Shown: piece by piece, positions 47,786 to 59,017 of the stretch
Position numbering within the stretch: position 1 is the stretch's first letter
How the letters are laid out: every line of letters begins with the position of its first letter
Assembly (NCBI GenBank): GCA_029204225.1
Contig: CM055114.1
Span: 19,083,273-19,147,272 of the forward strand
Direction: 5' to 3'
DNA from: Diphasiastrum complanatum
Lineage: Eukaryota > Streptophyta > Lycopodiopsida > Lycopodiales > Lycopodiaceae
Length of the DNA: 64,000 bases
Program-made: the position numbers and the translations under genes
Notes under the pieces: generated by a model
Seen by the model: the letters and a program-made list of their open reading frames with translations, nothing else
Database searches by the model: none
What the model was told of the DNA's origin: nothing

Positions 47786-49740
47786 TTAACAACCCCAAAA
47801 TGTGATTTTTTTGGTGAAATAAAAGAGGCAGGGAAGAGAGTGAAAAAGAAGGAGAGATGTGCTATGTTTGTTTCGAGAGTGAAATTTTAGATTGAGAGAT
47901 AGCGCTATTGTGCTTTGATTGTCACAATAGATTGTTGTAGGAAGTGTTTGTGCAAGGTTGAGGTCTGCAAGCAGTTGCCTTAGCCAGATCGTCTCTTTGG
48001 TTTCATTTGTGGCAGCTATGTATTCGGATTCCGTTGATGATAATGCAACTGAGGTCTGCTTTCGGTTGTTCCATGAGATTGGGCCTTGGTTGTAAAAAAA
48101 TACAAATCCAAAAGTTGATTTTCTGGTGTCAACCTCTCCTGTCCAATCCGCATCTGTGTAGGCTTCAAGGATGTTGGTAGTGTGGCTGCCTCCGTAGTAG
48201 ATGCTGAGAGTTCTCGTTGCTTGGATATACTTCATGACCTTTGTTAGTGCCTTCCAATGAGTAACGCCTGGATTTGACAGGAACTAGCTGAGTGTACTGA
48301 TCGACTATGCAAGGTCTGGTCACATGTAGATCATTGCGTACATCAGTGAGCCGATGATGGATTAAAACGGGTAGCGCTTCATCTCCTCCTTTTCTGCCTC
48401 AGTTTGAGAAGACTGTTCCTTTGATAGCTTTAGTCCAGGGTCGAGTGGAAAGTAACTTGGTTTGCAGTTGGCCATTCCATACTTTTTCAGCACGTTGTTG
48501 AGATATCGTTGCTGACTGATGAAGATCAGTCTTCTAGGTCGATCTCATTGGATTTGGATTCCGAGGCAATAGTGGGCAGTCATCTTATATTGTTGGGCCA
48601 ACATGCATTTTGTATCTTTCATCAGATTCAGATTATTACTGAATAAGAGTGTATCATCTATCAAATTTGGTTTCCATTGTTGCTTTCCACTGGTCAACAT
48701 CAGGAGTAGACATCGCCTCAGCAACTGTGTTTGGTTCCTACACGAAGTAGCGGACCGGATCATCCATAAATCTGGATGGAGGCTGTCTGGACCTGTTCAA
48801 CCTTCTGGGTTAAACTTTGGTCCTCTGATGTGGGTTGACTCATTAGGGTTCTGACTCATCGTCTGAGTCAACATCGAGATTGTACAGTTGACTCTCTGGA
48901 TCGGAATTGACTGGTTGTTCAATTCCTAAGTCGGAATTATCAGCAGCTTTTTCTTTGTGGTCGATGAACTGGTCTTCCACGAAAATGACATCTCTACTAG
49001 TGAATGCCTTCTCGGTATCCAGATTGTAGAGCTTGTATGCCTTGTAATCTGGGAAATAGTCGATGAAAATTGTTTTTTTGCTCTTGTCATCCAACTTTCT
49101 TCTTAGATCCTCAGGGATCTGAGCGAAAGCGATGCATCCAAACACTCGAATATGTTTGAGTGATGGTTTTGATCTTGTCCACACCTCATAAGGTGTCTTG
49201 CCATTCAGGGCTTTGGTGATGGATCGATTCTACAAATAGGCGGCTGTAGTAACAGCTTCTGCCCAGAATTTCTTTGGAAGAGAGGCATGGAATAACATGC
49301 TCTTGGCACTTTCAATGAGTGTCTGGTTCTTCCGCTCAACTACACCATTGGACTGAGGTGAGTAGCTGGTTGTATATTGTTGAAGTATCTCGTTGGCCTT
49401 GCAGAACTCCTTGAATTCTGTGGAGATGTACTCTCCCCCTCCATCTGTGCATAGAGCCTTGATCTTCCTCTAGGTCTGGTTCTCTGCAGATGCCTTGAAT
49501 TGCATGAAAAACTAGAATGCTTCGGTTTGTTCTTCAAATCATAGGTTGTAGTCCTTCGAGAGAAGTCATCGATGAAGGTTAAAAAATAGAGAACTCCCCT
49601 TGTGGAAGCAGTCTGCATCGGGCCACAAATGTCGCTATGTACAAGGTCAAGCAATATTGGATTATTCTCCTTCTTACCAATCATCTAATCAGTTTTAATC
49701 TTCATCCATTGTTTATCCAGTTCTGCGGATTTTCCCGTGT
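47786..49740 (-). pseudogene. Degraded Ty1/copia integrase, RT and RNase H
   Basis: Minus strand: LDLVHSDICGPMQTAS and [14 protein letters not shown] (49684 downward) are integrase core; VFGCIAFAQIPEDLRRKLDD and SRDVIFVEDQF (49184-48843) its end; RT at 48240-48780 is broken in all frames. RNase H at 48235-47860 is fairly well kept, with AYTDADWTGEVDTRKSTFGF and SVALSSTESEYIAATNETKE. No LTR was seen. It is related to, but clearly different from, the plus-strand copia next to it. Confidence 0.85.
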
Positions 49741-50824
49741 GTTTACATAGTCTGCAGAATTACAAGTGTTTTTACACAGTCTGTAGAATTACACGGAGTT
49801 TACAATAGTGTCGCATTTTTCGCCTGTCAGGAATCTCGTGTAAAAATGCAGTGTCATCTTTTTTGCATTTTTCACCTGTCAGAAAATCTCATGTAAAAAT
49901 GTAGTGTCACCTTTTATGCATTTTTCCCCTGTTAGGAATCTCGTGCAAATATGCAGAGTCGCATTTTTTGCTTTTTCCAAAGAGCCTCAAATGTTAAGGA
50001 AATGACTCTGACAAAGTGTGGGGCAACCCTAAATGAGATTTAAGGGCACCTTTGGCTTTTTTGCCATTTTGCAAAAAACCCGACAGTGTCGCCTGTGGCT
50101 GTTTTAGTTCAGTTCTGTAGAGCTACAGTTTTGGTTCATTTATGCAGACAAAATGCTTACGGCCAATTTTACCGCTTATCAACAATCAATGACAAGGACC
50201 AGATAGATGCCAGCAGATCACCAACCAACTGGCGATCGCAATTGATGACCTAATTTCTTAGTATAAATAGTTGTTCATTTTCATACAGATTAATTCATTG
50301 AAAATCAGAATTATCAGAAGCGTTTGAATAGTTAGTTCTCTCTCTCTCTCGAGCCTGCGAGCTTGAACACCCTTGAGCATTCTAGCTCACTTCTTAGAGT
50401 TGTTTTAGAGATTGCTACTGCGCTACTGCTCATCAGCAATGCGCATTAATTCCGACTTTCATTTTTAGCCGCTCAGAGATAGCATAGAGTACACGGCTTT
50501 GATCTACAACTTATTGTACGTTTTGAATCAATACTATTCTTTATTGCGTTCAGTTTTGTCTCAGACTATATGCATTTCTGTATTTCTTCACAACTAATTA
50601 TTTGTCTGATAATCTTCAATGCTTAATTGTTTGGCTACGTAATCACTGTAGTAACGACGATTTCAGTTAGTTACTATAAGTTCAGACATGATTTCTATCA
50701 CTATTGCCTTGTTTGAAATTGATAGGCATAGTCATGCATTGGAAAGATGAAGATAGTTTATTTCGCCATGCACGAAAGGTTTTTTTCGAGCTAGATCTAT
50801 CTTCTGCATTATCAGTTTCCAACA
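49741..50824 (+). repeat. 5' LTR of plus-strand copia element
   Basis: Ends CAGTTTCCAACA next to a primer site (TGGTGTCAGAGCTG at 50825-50838, one change from the initiator-Met site). TATAAATAG near 50262 is a good TATA box for LTR transcription, followed by CT-rich sequence. The left edge is uncertain, since no matching 3' LTR was found. Confidence 0.65.
49806..49985 (+). repeat. Tandem repeat of 43-53 bp units in copia LTR
   Basis: Three and a half units, each with AGTGTC, TTTTT(C/G)C, CCTGT(C/T)AG, AATCTC(G/A)TG and AAAATG in this order. Confidence 0.8.
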
Positions 50825-51027
50825 TGGTGTCAGAGCTGTTTCACTACTTTTATCTGATTCCAATATGATATCAGAGTGAAAGCTCTAATACTTGATATCT
50901 TTCACGATATCAAATTGATATCATACTCTTCAGTTCTTTTCAACCTTTCAATATCAGAGAATTATTTCTTATTGTTGGCATTACCACATCTTAGCATCAT
51001 TGATACAATCGATAGACAAAGTTCCAG

Positions 51028-51830
51028 ATGGATTCTCAAAGTAAAGTCGGTCCTATCGCAGACAAGCTGAATGGATCCAATTATCATTTGTGGAAATTCA
51101 AAATGAAGACCTTGTTAATTGCCAACAAATTATGGGATGTCGTCACAGGTACAAAAGTAAAACCTGAAGATGACGACTCAAAGTGGAAATAGAAGGACAG
51201 TAAAGCTTTTGCGCTTATTATCCTCAATATATCAGATACATAGATTGGACACATAGCTAAAGCTAAAACGTCAAGAGACGTTTGGGACATTTTGAACTCA
51301 CTATATGACGTGAGGGACGTAACTACTAAGTTACATCTACGAAGGAAATTCTTCACATTCAAAATGTCTACTAGTGATTCTCTTCAGAGTCACATTAACC
51401 AGTTTAATAATCTTTTGCAACAGATGGCCGCTGTCGAATCAGTCATAGACGATCAAGATGCAATTATGAAATTGCTTTCAAGCTTACCCTCTACATATGA
51501 GAACTGGGTGATGATCATATCGACACACTCATATTTAACTCTTACTAGAGTTATCACTATGTTGTTGCAAGAAGACAATAGAAGAAGTCAAGACACTTTG
51601 TCTACTTCCTCCTCTCAGGTTCTATTTGTCAACAAAGGCTCGAAGCGATAGAAGTAGAAAAGCTCCAAGAAGACTGCAACGAATCAGAAACAGACCCAAG
51701 GTCAAGAACAATCATCGAATCTACAATCAAAGAAGAAGGTATTTTGCAGGTATTGCAAGCACAATAACCATGAGATCAAGGATTGCCAAATTCTCCAAGC
51801 GAAGAACGTAGCCAAGCAACCTGATTAACA
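51028..51830 (+). pseudogene. gag of plus-strand copia element
   Basis: MDSQSKVGPIADKLNGSNYH starts Gag (start at 51028), followed by WKFKMKTLLIANKLWDVVTG. Stops at about 51190 and 51240 interrupt it; open from 51292 to 51651 (LRRKFFTFKMSTSDSLQSHI). The knuckle CRYCKHNNHEIKDC lies near 51750 in another frame. Confidence 0.85.
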
Positions 51831-51839
51831 AGTAAACAC

Positions 51840-53190
51840 AATCTCATCATCTCCCCAGGTCGAAGTGGACGAAGGCGCATTCATGGTCAAAGATCAAAGC
51901 ACATTTTTGGATGATTCATAGTTTCTGGATTCTAGAGCAACTCAACATATGACCAATCAACGTGAGATCTTCAACTCCTACACTCCTTACAACACAAAGA
52001 AATTTGTTCATCTTGGTGACAATAGTACTTACACTATTGATGGTGAAGGGACTGTAAGATTGCGATTCCAGCATGATCAATTCAAATTAATATCAAAGGT
52101 TTTATATGTTCCTAAACTCTCTACAAATCTGTTATCAGTGAGTAGAATTACAGATTTAGGTCATAAGGTAGAATTCGAATCTGATCAATGCAGAATTATT
52201 GATAGGAGTGATAAGATCCTTGCACTCAACAAGAGGCAGAGTTACTTATATAGATTGGAACACTATTATTCTGAGTCTAGTCAAGCCTTGAAAACCTCTC
52301 TTCTAGTCAATAAAGTATTACTATGGCATCATCGCATAGGACACGTGAATCATGCATCTATTTGGAACATGACCAAACAATCCATGGTCCTTGATCTCGA
52401 CTATCGTTCTGGTAAGGTCAATCTCCATGTCTGTCATAGCTGTACTTTTGAAAAACAGGTTAGAATTCCTTTTAGATCAAACCATATGCATGCAGCAAAA
52501 GATCTGTTAGATGTTGTTCATACAGATGTATGTGGACCTATGCAAACTCCTTCATTGATAGATGCAAAGTACTTCATTACCTTTATTGACAAATTCTTCA
52601 AAAGAACAGTTGTTTATTTCATTAAACAGAAATTAGAGGCTTTCATCAAATTCAGACAATTCAAAGATCATGCTGAGAATCAAACTGGCAAACGAATCAA
52701 AGCACTGAGGTCAGATAACAGGGGAGAATACATCTCCAACAAATTCAAGGACTACTGCCTTAACAACGACATTGAGCAACAATACATCACTTCCTATTCA
52801 CCTCGGTCAAATGGTCTTGCTGAGAGAAAGAACAGAACTTTAGTTGAATCGGCAAAATGCATGTTATCGCATGCGACACTTCCGAAGTCCTTCTGGACTG
52901 AAGCTGTTTCAACAACAACCTATATTCCGAACAAATGTTTTACTAAAGGCCTCTCAAACAAAACACCATTCAAAGTTTGGACAGGTACCAAACCTTTTTT
53001 TATCAAACTTACGAGTTTTTGGATGTATGAACGGTGGATCAGAAGATGATGATGTTGCAGCTCAACAACTACAGTATGATAGAAACGATCAACATCTTGT
53101 ATTACCCATAAGATCTTCAAGGACTAGCAGACCACCTACTTGGTATATTGACGAGTCTACAACATATCTTGTTCAGGAACCAACGTTTGT
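51840..53190 (+). pseudogene. Protease end and integrase of plus-strand copia element
   Basis: LDSRATQHMTNQREIF (DSRA for the usual DSGA, a change at the protease active site) follows a stop at 51918. VLYVPKLSTNLLSVSRI, WHHRIGHVNHASIWN and CHSCTFEKQVRIPFRSN lead to the core: VVHTDVCGPMQ, ALRSDNRGEYIS and GLAERKNRTLVE keep D, D and E. A frameshift near 53010 (GCMNGGSEDDD in the other frame) and loss of the segment that normally follows VFG join it to the linker. Confidence 0.87.
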
Positions 53191-53880
53191 CCAAGGGGCA
53201 CTCAATTAGCCTGACTCAGATCTTTGGAAAGAAGCTATGGATAAAGATTATTCATCTCTTATCAAGAACCAGTTCAGTCCAGTAGTCAAGCATTCTTCTA
53301 TTTGAATTTTGCTATCATTTGCCGTTGCAGCAGATTTGGAAATACATCAAATGGATGTACAGACAACATATCTCAATGGAGCTATTGAAAAAGACATTTA
53401 CATGGTGCAACCCGAAGGTTATATTATCGAGGGTAAGCACAATCATGTTTGTAAACTCCATAAGGCACTTTATGTCTTGAAGCAATCTGCTCGAGCATAG
53501 TTTCAATGGATAAATACTTTCCTCATTGATCATGGCTATACACCTGGCTCTTCAAATTCAAACGTTTAATTCAAGGCAGTGCAGCAGTCTTTTATCATTA
53601 TCACATTATATGTGGATGATCCATTGTCTTTCAGCAACAGTACCGATCTAATAAAAGAGGAGAAGACAATGTTATCTTCTGAATTCAACATGATCGATCT
53701 AGGTGAAGCTCATTTCTGCCTTGGTATACAAATCCACAGAGATAGAAAACAAAAGTTGATCTACATTACACAACAGAGGTACATCTACAACATTTTAATC
53801 ACATATAGTCTGATCAATTGCAAGTTAGCTCTCTCACCAATGGAGCCAGGACTCAAATTGTCATAGGACCAGTGTCCCCA
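53190..53880 (+). pseudogene. Reverse transcriptase of plus-strand copia element, partly deleted
   Basis: DLEIHQMDVQTTYLNGAIEK and MVQPEGYIIEGKHNHVCKLH give the middle of RT, and IITLYVDDPLSFSN the catalytic YVDD. Part of the N-terminal RT is missing, stops lie at 53304, 53498 and 53568. Confidence 0.85.
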
Positions 53881-53899
53881 AACAATTCATGAGAAGCAG

Positions 53900-54590
53900 C
53901 AGATGCGTGAGTATCCTTACCATTCTATTATAGGATCTCTTATGTACGCCATGATCTGTACCAGGCCAGACATAGCTTTTTGCAGTCAGCTCTCTCCAGC
54001 TAGTTTATGACTAATCCTGGTATAATACATTGGAAGGCTCTTATCAGAGTCATGAGATATCTTCAAGCTACTATGGACTTTCGCATTTCTTATGGAGCAG
54101 TTGGCAACGACAAACTCAATCTACTCAGTGGTTACACATATGCGAGTTGGGCAGGAGATGTAGACACTCGTAAAGCTACTTCCGGATTTACATTCCTCCT
54201 CAACAATGGTCTAATTTTTTGGAACAGTCACAAGCAATCTTCGATAGCTCTATCTTCCACTGAATCAGAGTATATCGCAACCTCTCAAGCTACAAAGGAA
54301 GCAATATGGTTGAGAAACTTACTCTCAGATATCGGTCTGAATCAATATGCTCCGATGACATTATTTTGTAATAATCAAAGTGCCATCGCTTTATCAGCCA
54401 ACCCTAGATTTCATTCCAGGAGTAAGCACATTGAACCGAAGTATCATTTCATCAGAATCAAAGTTCTCAATGAAGAGGTCAGATTGCAATAATGTAGAAC
54501 ACAAGATATGACAGTAGATGTTTTTACTAAAGCATTAAGTTTGGAGTCACACAGAAGATTCTGTGTAGAACTAAGTTTGAAGGTCAAGGC
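53900..54590 (+). pseudogene. RNase H of plus-strand copia element
   Basis: TNPGIIHWKALIRVMRYLQ, GYTYASWAGDVDTRKATSGF, SSIALSSTESEYIATSQATK, NNQSAIALSANPRFHSRSKH and, after a stop at 54490, TVDVFTKALSLESH. The purine-rich CAAGGGG near 54594 may be the polypurine tract. No 3' LTR follows; the sequence turns into the minus-strand element. Confidence 0.88.
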
Positions 54591-54599
54591 ATTCAAGGG

Positions 54600-55560
54600 G
54601 TGGTTTCAACAAAGAAAACAGGGATGGAAACAAAAACAGTTGTGGATGGAATAGAAAGAGAAGTAGTGTCAACAGAGACAGGAGGGGAAGGTTGCACGGA
54701 AGAAGAAGTGACGGTGGTTGATAAAGTGGTTAGTGTGGTGGTGGTGGTGCATCTTCGGGTAGTAGGTGGAGATGAGGATGAAGAGGCAGCACCATGCATT
54801 CGTTTGCTGGCCGTTGTGTCAATAATTGTAGGTTGGGAGGAGGTGGATGCTATAGATGGGCAAATAGAGGTTAGTGTGCGGCATGATGGAAGACAAAAGG
54901 GTTGAGTGGTGAAAACCGTGCACTTTTGCCTCGAGAAGTGTGCAGACAAAATTACACAACAGGGGGCCTACTGCGATACGCTCATGGTTGTTGGGTTTGA
55001 TGGAGATGTTTAGTTCACAAATGAGGAAGGTATGCCAGTCGTATGGCACAACTGAGGGGCCAGGGAATGCCAGAAATGATTCCACTATCTGACTCAGTAG
55101 CTTGGACTGGATTCTGTCCTTGCGAAATGTTAAAACAACCAAAAAGTTGTTCAACAGAGGCACAGCCGCCTAAATCATGAGTTCCGCGATAGCATCTACC
55201 AGGTAACCGTTGTTAGTCTAGATTGGAATTTCTGGTGCAGTTTGGATGACGAAAGGTTTGATCAGACTTTTTGCCTGACGATGGGAGATGGGTTGACGGT
55301 CACCGGACATAATGCCAATGGTGACCATCGAGTTTGCGTTAATCCTGACCTTGTACGTGGTACCTTGGTACAGGAAGTGGAAACATGACTTTGACGCGTC
55401 CCAGGTGGTGTAAGCATGAAGGGCGAGGCCCATGTTAATCTTAGAAAAGCGCCGAGAAACAACCCATTGCCTCAAGAAGTGGGCCAGCTGTCTGAAGCCA
55501 TGGTTGAATTAGAGTGTTAGAGGGAAGGCCCAGATCTGTGTGGCCAAGGGTATTTCACAC
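54600..55560 (-). pseudogene. Second copy of the gypsy extra reading frame (N-terminal part)
   Basis: Minus-strand frames 55475-55218 and 55163-54819 contain SCFHFLYQGTTYKVRINANS and LLNNFLVVLTFRKDRIQSKL, then LLEAKVHGFHHSTLL. They align in order with 22190-22700 of element A (FYITFQGSTHKVRV, LLNNFLMVGNLRKDSITSQI, LENKIHGFHLDSMLL). A Pro/Ser/Thr-rich part follows (54949-54600), as in element A. The function is unknown. The part with the coiled coil is cut off by the copia element. Confidence 0.7.
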
Positions 55561-55800
55561 TGGATCACCTACTTGGTGCCAAAGTTTTCAGAGGATGAGG
55601 AGGCCATGTTAGCAGTGATAGTTAAAGGGCAAAAAAGTAGAAAAAATGGTGGAACAGGTAAAAAGATGTGGAAACGACAGAAAACTGTGAATAACGAGTG
55701 TTGGATGGCAAGAACTATAGTTCAGAGTGCAGATCTGTGTTCAGTATGAGAAGATGATAGCTTGTAGGAAGTTTGGTCGCAATTAGAGAACTTGGAAATT

Positions 55801-57790
55801 TCAGTAAAAATTTGAGCAGAGCTTCGCCAGCAAAGGTGACAAATGACTCGGTAACACACGGTATGCAGTTGGTATGGGCTCAGGCACTACTAGCTCCTCG
55901 TCCGTTTTGGCCCATTCAGCCAAAAGGATTTTAGCTTGTGGCGCAATCCGCAATAATTCTCCTAAAGGTAAACTAGCACGACTTCTCAATAAGATTGTGA
56001 GCCTTTCAATGTGCGGTTCCTCGGGCTCCACCATTTGAAAAGGTGGTTTATGTTGATGCAACCAATTATTCTGATCAGTGCGCAGTGGTGAGCCCGCTTG
56101 CGGTTCCCGTTCGCCGTCAGTTGGAGGTTCTGTGGGATTGTCCCTTTCTTGCTCTTTTTCCTCCGCTTGGGCTCTCTGTATCCAGTGTCATATTTTCTGG
56201 TACCGTCTTATTTCTTTCCTCACATTCGGATATGGCGCTGAAGTTGAGGGTTGGTCGTTAGTGACCAAGGGTGGTGGTGAGGGAGCCACTTCCTTCCTCT
56301 TTTGTGCTCGTGTAACGGCTAACACAGGAGCATGGAATTGTTGCCTTTCCGGTGGCATCCCCGCTGGAACTGCTGGTTGTTGTAATGCAATGAAGTTTAG
56401 CGGTGCACTGGTTTCAGGTCTCAGTGGACAATTTTTGTAGCAGTGTCCATAACTACATTCTCGGCAGAAGGATGTATATTGTCCTTTGTAAGGACATTCT
56501 GTAATTCTGTGTCCTTCGCCACATCTGTAACAGTCGTAGTTCCTCCCACCTTGACGCTGAGTTTGAGTTGCATAGGTTGCAACATATTCATTTATAGCAG
56601 GATCCATAAATGGTTCGTCCGGTCCATACCTTTGCTGCTGCCCTGGTTGAGGTGGTACTTGCATCTCTGGTTCTGTTGTTGTCAGGTTTACATGGGCCAG
56701 TTGTTGATTGACTGGCCCAGGTGGTGCAGGTAAGGCCATACGATGTTGCTGATTCGGTGCGACGTACCTCGGTGCCGCGTTTGGTGCCCCTTGATGATAT
56801 GGATAAGAAGTCTGATAAGGACCTCTCTTTTGTTGAACAATCCGGGGGTTAAACAGGAAAAATGCCATGTCGCGCGATGTTGCATTGCACATATGGCAAA
56901 ATCTATGTGTCAGTCTCAGATTTTGCTTTAGGACTGGACACTCGTGTTGTATGGTTTTGTGTGTACACTGAACACCATACATTCTCCCATCGTGGATACT
57001 GTAGCTAGGTTGGTTCCGGTTGATGTGGCGTTGCTGCTACAGCTCCTTGTAAGGCTTTCAGTTTCTGATCAAACTGTGCCGTAAGTTGCTCCATCTGCTA
57101 TTTGTGTAATTTTGTCATTTTCTCCATCAGCAGTTCTGTGGATAGAACGGATGCGTTTGATGATGACGATGCTATCGAGGGAGTAGGAGTGTGGGTGGAT
57201 GGATATTCGTCGTTAGATCCCTCATCCTCTTCCCTGATGACATCTTCCATAGCTTCTTGCAGAGTAGCGTACTGCTCCTGTCGTTTCAGTTCTCTTTTGA
57301 TGCTCTGTGGTAGTCCGGCTAAGAACCACATGATCACCGCATGATCGGGAGTTAGGGCTGCACTGCACTCAGATCGTAGATGTTTGACCCGTTCAATATA
57401 GTTTCTCATTTTTCCATCTTGACTTTACTCAACAGGAGAAATGAGTCTTCCAGGAACTTCCTCGGTTTAAAGCGCGTAATGAGAGCCGCCTTAACCACTC
57501 CGTAGGTGTCCGTTCGCCGTAGATTTCACAAGCTTGCTCGTAGATCTGGAGAAATCGGATGGGATCTGATGATCCGTCGTATTTTGGTATTTCCATCCGT
57601 GGTGCTCTTTGGACTGCTTGCAAGGGAGTGACATGTACGGGTTGGCCCATTGGTTCCATTGGTGCTGGTTCTGGTTCTGCCTCTTGTTGCGCAGCTGCTA
57701 ATCTGGGAAGGTGTGGTGCTTGATTTGCTATCCTTCTTGCTACTGATCATCCAGATCTCAAATTCATCCAATGGTGGGTTCCAAAGTAGT
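55801..57790 (-). pseudogene. gag of minus-strand gypsy element C
   Basis: On the minus strand: start region with LPRLAAAQQEAEPEPAP near 57700, then APRMEIPKYDGSSDPIRFLQ, a deletion of roughly 35 codons in the capsid (near 57500) and MRNYIERVKHLRSECSAALT (57409). The nucleocapsid (56982-56188) has CHMCNATSRDMAFF (first knuckle altered), CYRCGEGHRITEC and CRECSYGHCYKNC. The linker EPHIERLTILLRSRASLPLG (56061-55801) corresponds to the gag-protease linker of element A at 10790. Protease and the rest of pol are absent; the extra reading frame follows directly. Confidence 0.87.
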
Positions 57791-58999
57791 TGGATCTTGC
57801 TTGTATAGTGGGATGCAGTCTGGATCTTAAGGATCTGATCAATTTGATCGGCCGGAAGTGAAATTTAGCCTTGTACGGTGGTTTTTCCTTGATAACTTTT
57901 TACTCCTTGCACTGATTGACCTGAGATTTTGACAGTAGCTGGACCTGATGCAGATCTTTTTACTAATCTAGTCTGCAAGGGTTATCTTGTGCGAGGGTTG
58001 GCTGTGCAAGGGTTCTTTAGCTATTTTTGCAGATAAAAAACTTGTTATCTCTCAGATTTTTGGGAAGTAACTCTCTCAAGGATCACAGTAGCTGAATCTG
58101 GATCAAATTTCACTATGAAAATCTCTGCGAGAGTTAACTCTTGCAGTAAGTGAAAATTTCACTATATGCGAGGGTTCAAAACCACTATTTTGGCTTGATC
58201 TTCACCAAATCTCTGTACTAACTCTTGCAGGCTTCATCACTGATGGAAATAAACATTCTGAGTTGATTGAGAGGGTCTGCGAGAGTTCTTATTAAAAGGT
58301 TTTGCTGGATCTTCACTTTTTGTGATTTTTTTAGCACTTAAACCCAATTTTCTACTCATTGGAATAAACTAACGAGTTCTTGCCCACTAGAACTGAAAAT
58401 TTTGGTGTCTGCGAGGGTTCTCTGGTACTTTCTCGTCTTTTTTTCACTGAAAACTCTCGCACAGACACTTAGACATCAAACTAACTCTCGCAAGTTTTTC
58501 TGTGCCCTGGTCTCACTGAGGTGGAACTTCAGAGGGCTCTGCAAAAGTTCTTATGAAGATTTGATTTTTTTTTGGATTTTTTCAAGGGTTATTTGAATTT
58601 TTTTATAAATTTTCTCTGATTTTTGCAATCTTCTTGGAACTAACTCTTGCAGGCTTCTACAGGTTTGGGACAATACCTTGGAGCTGTTGCCAATCATGCA
58701 AGGGTTAATTCTCACTAGTTTTGGAGATATTAAAATCTGATGAAATTTTAGGCTCTTTTTCCCTCCAAAATGTAGATTGGTGTGTTTTTTGGGTTTTTTG
58801 GTTGGTTGGTTTGGGTTTGAAGCCCTTAGAGGCTGTTCAGGGCCTCCTCTACCCTCTCACACCTCCTCCGCTAGCTGTGAACAGTCCAAACACAAAAAAA
58901 TACAGAAAACTAACTCTAAACTCCCAAAAATCTATCTAAAACTCCTCTAAAAAGCAAGAAAATAACTAAAATGCAACTCCACTAGTTAGTGGAAACCTA
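57791..58999 (-). other. Leader of gypsy element C with AACCCTCGCA-like motifs
   Basis: About 1.2 kb, non-coding. TGCGAGGGTT, AACTCTCGCA and near variants occur at least ten times in both orientations between 57960 and 58710. The motif parallels AACCTTCGCC in the leaders of elements A and B. Confidence 0.65.
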
Positions 59000-59017
59000 T
59001 CCCCGGCATCGGTGCCA
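59000..59017 (-). other. Primer binding site of gypsy element C, tRNA-Asp type
   Basis: Minus-strand TGGCACCGATGCCGGGGA, two changes from the perfect site at 29059. It marks the 5' end of the element and shows that its LTR should start at about 59020. Confidence 0.8.
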
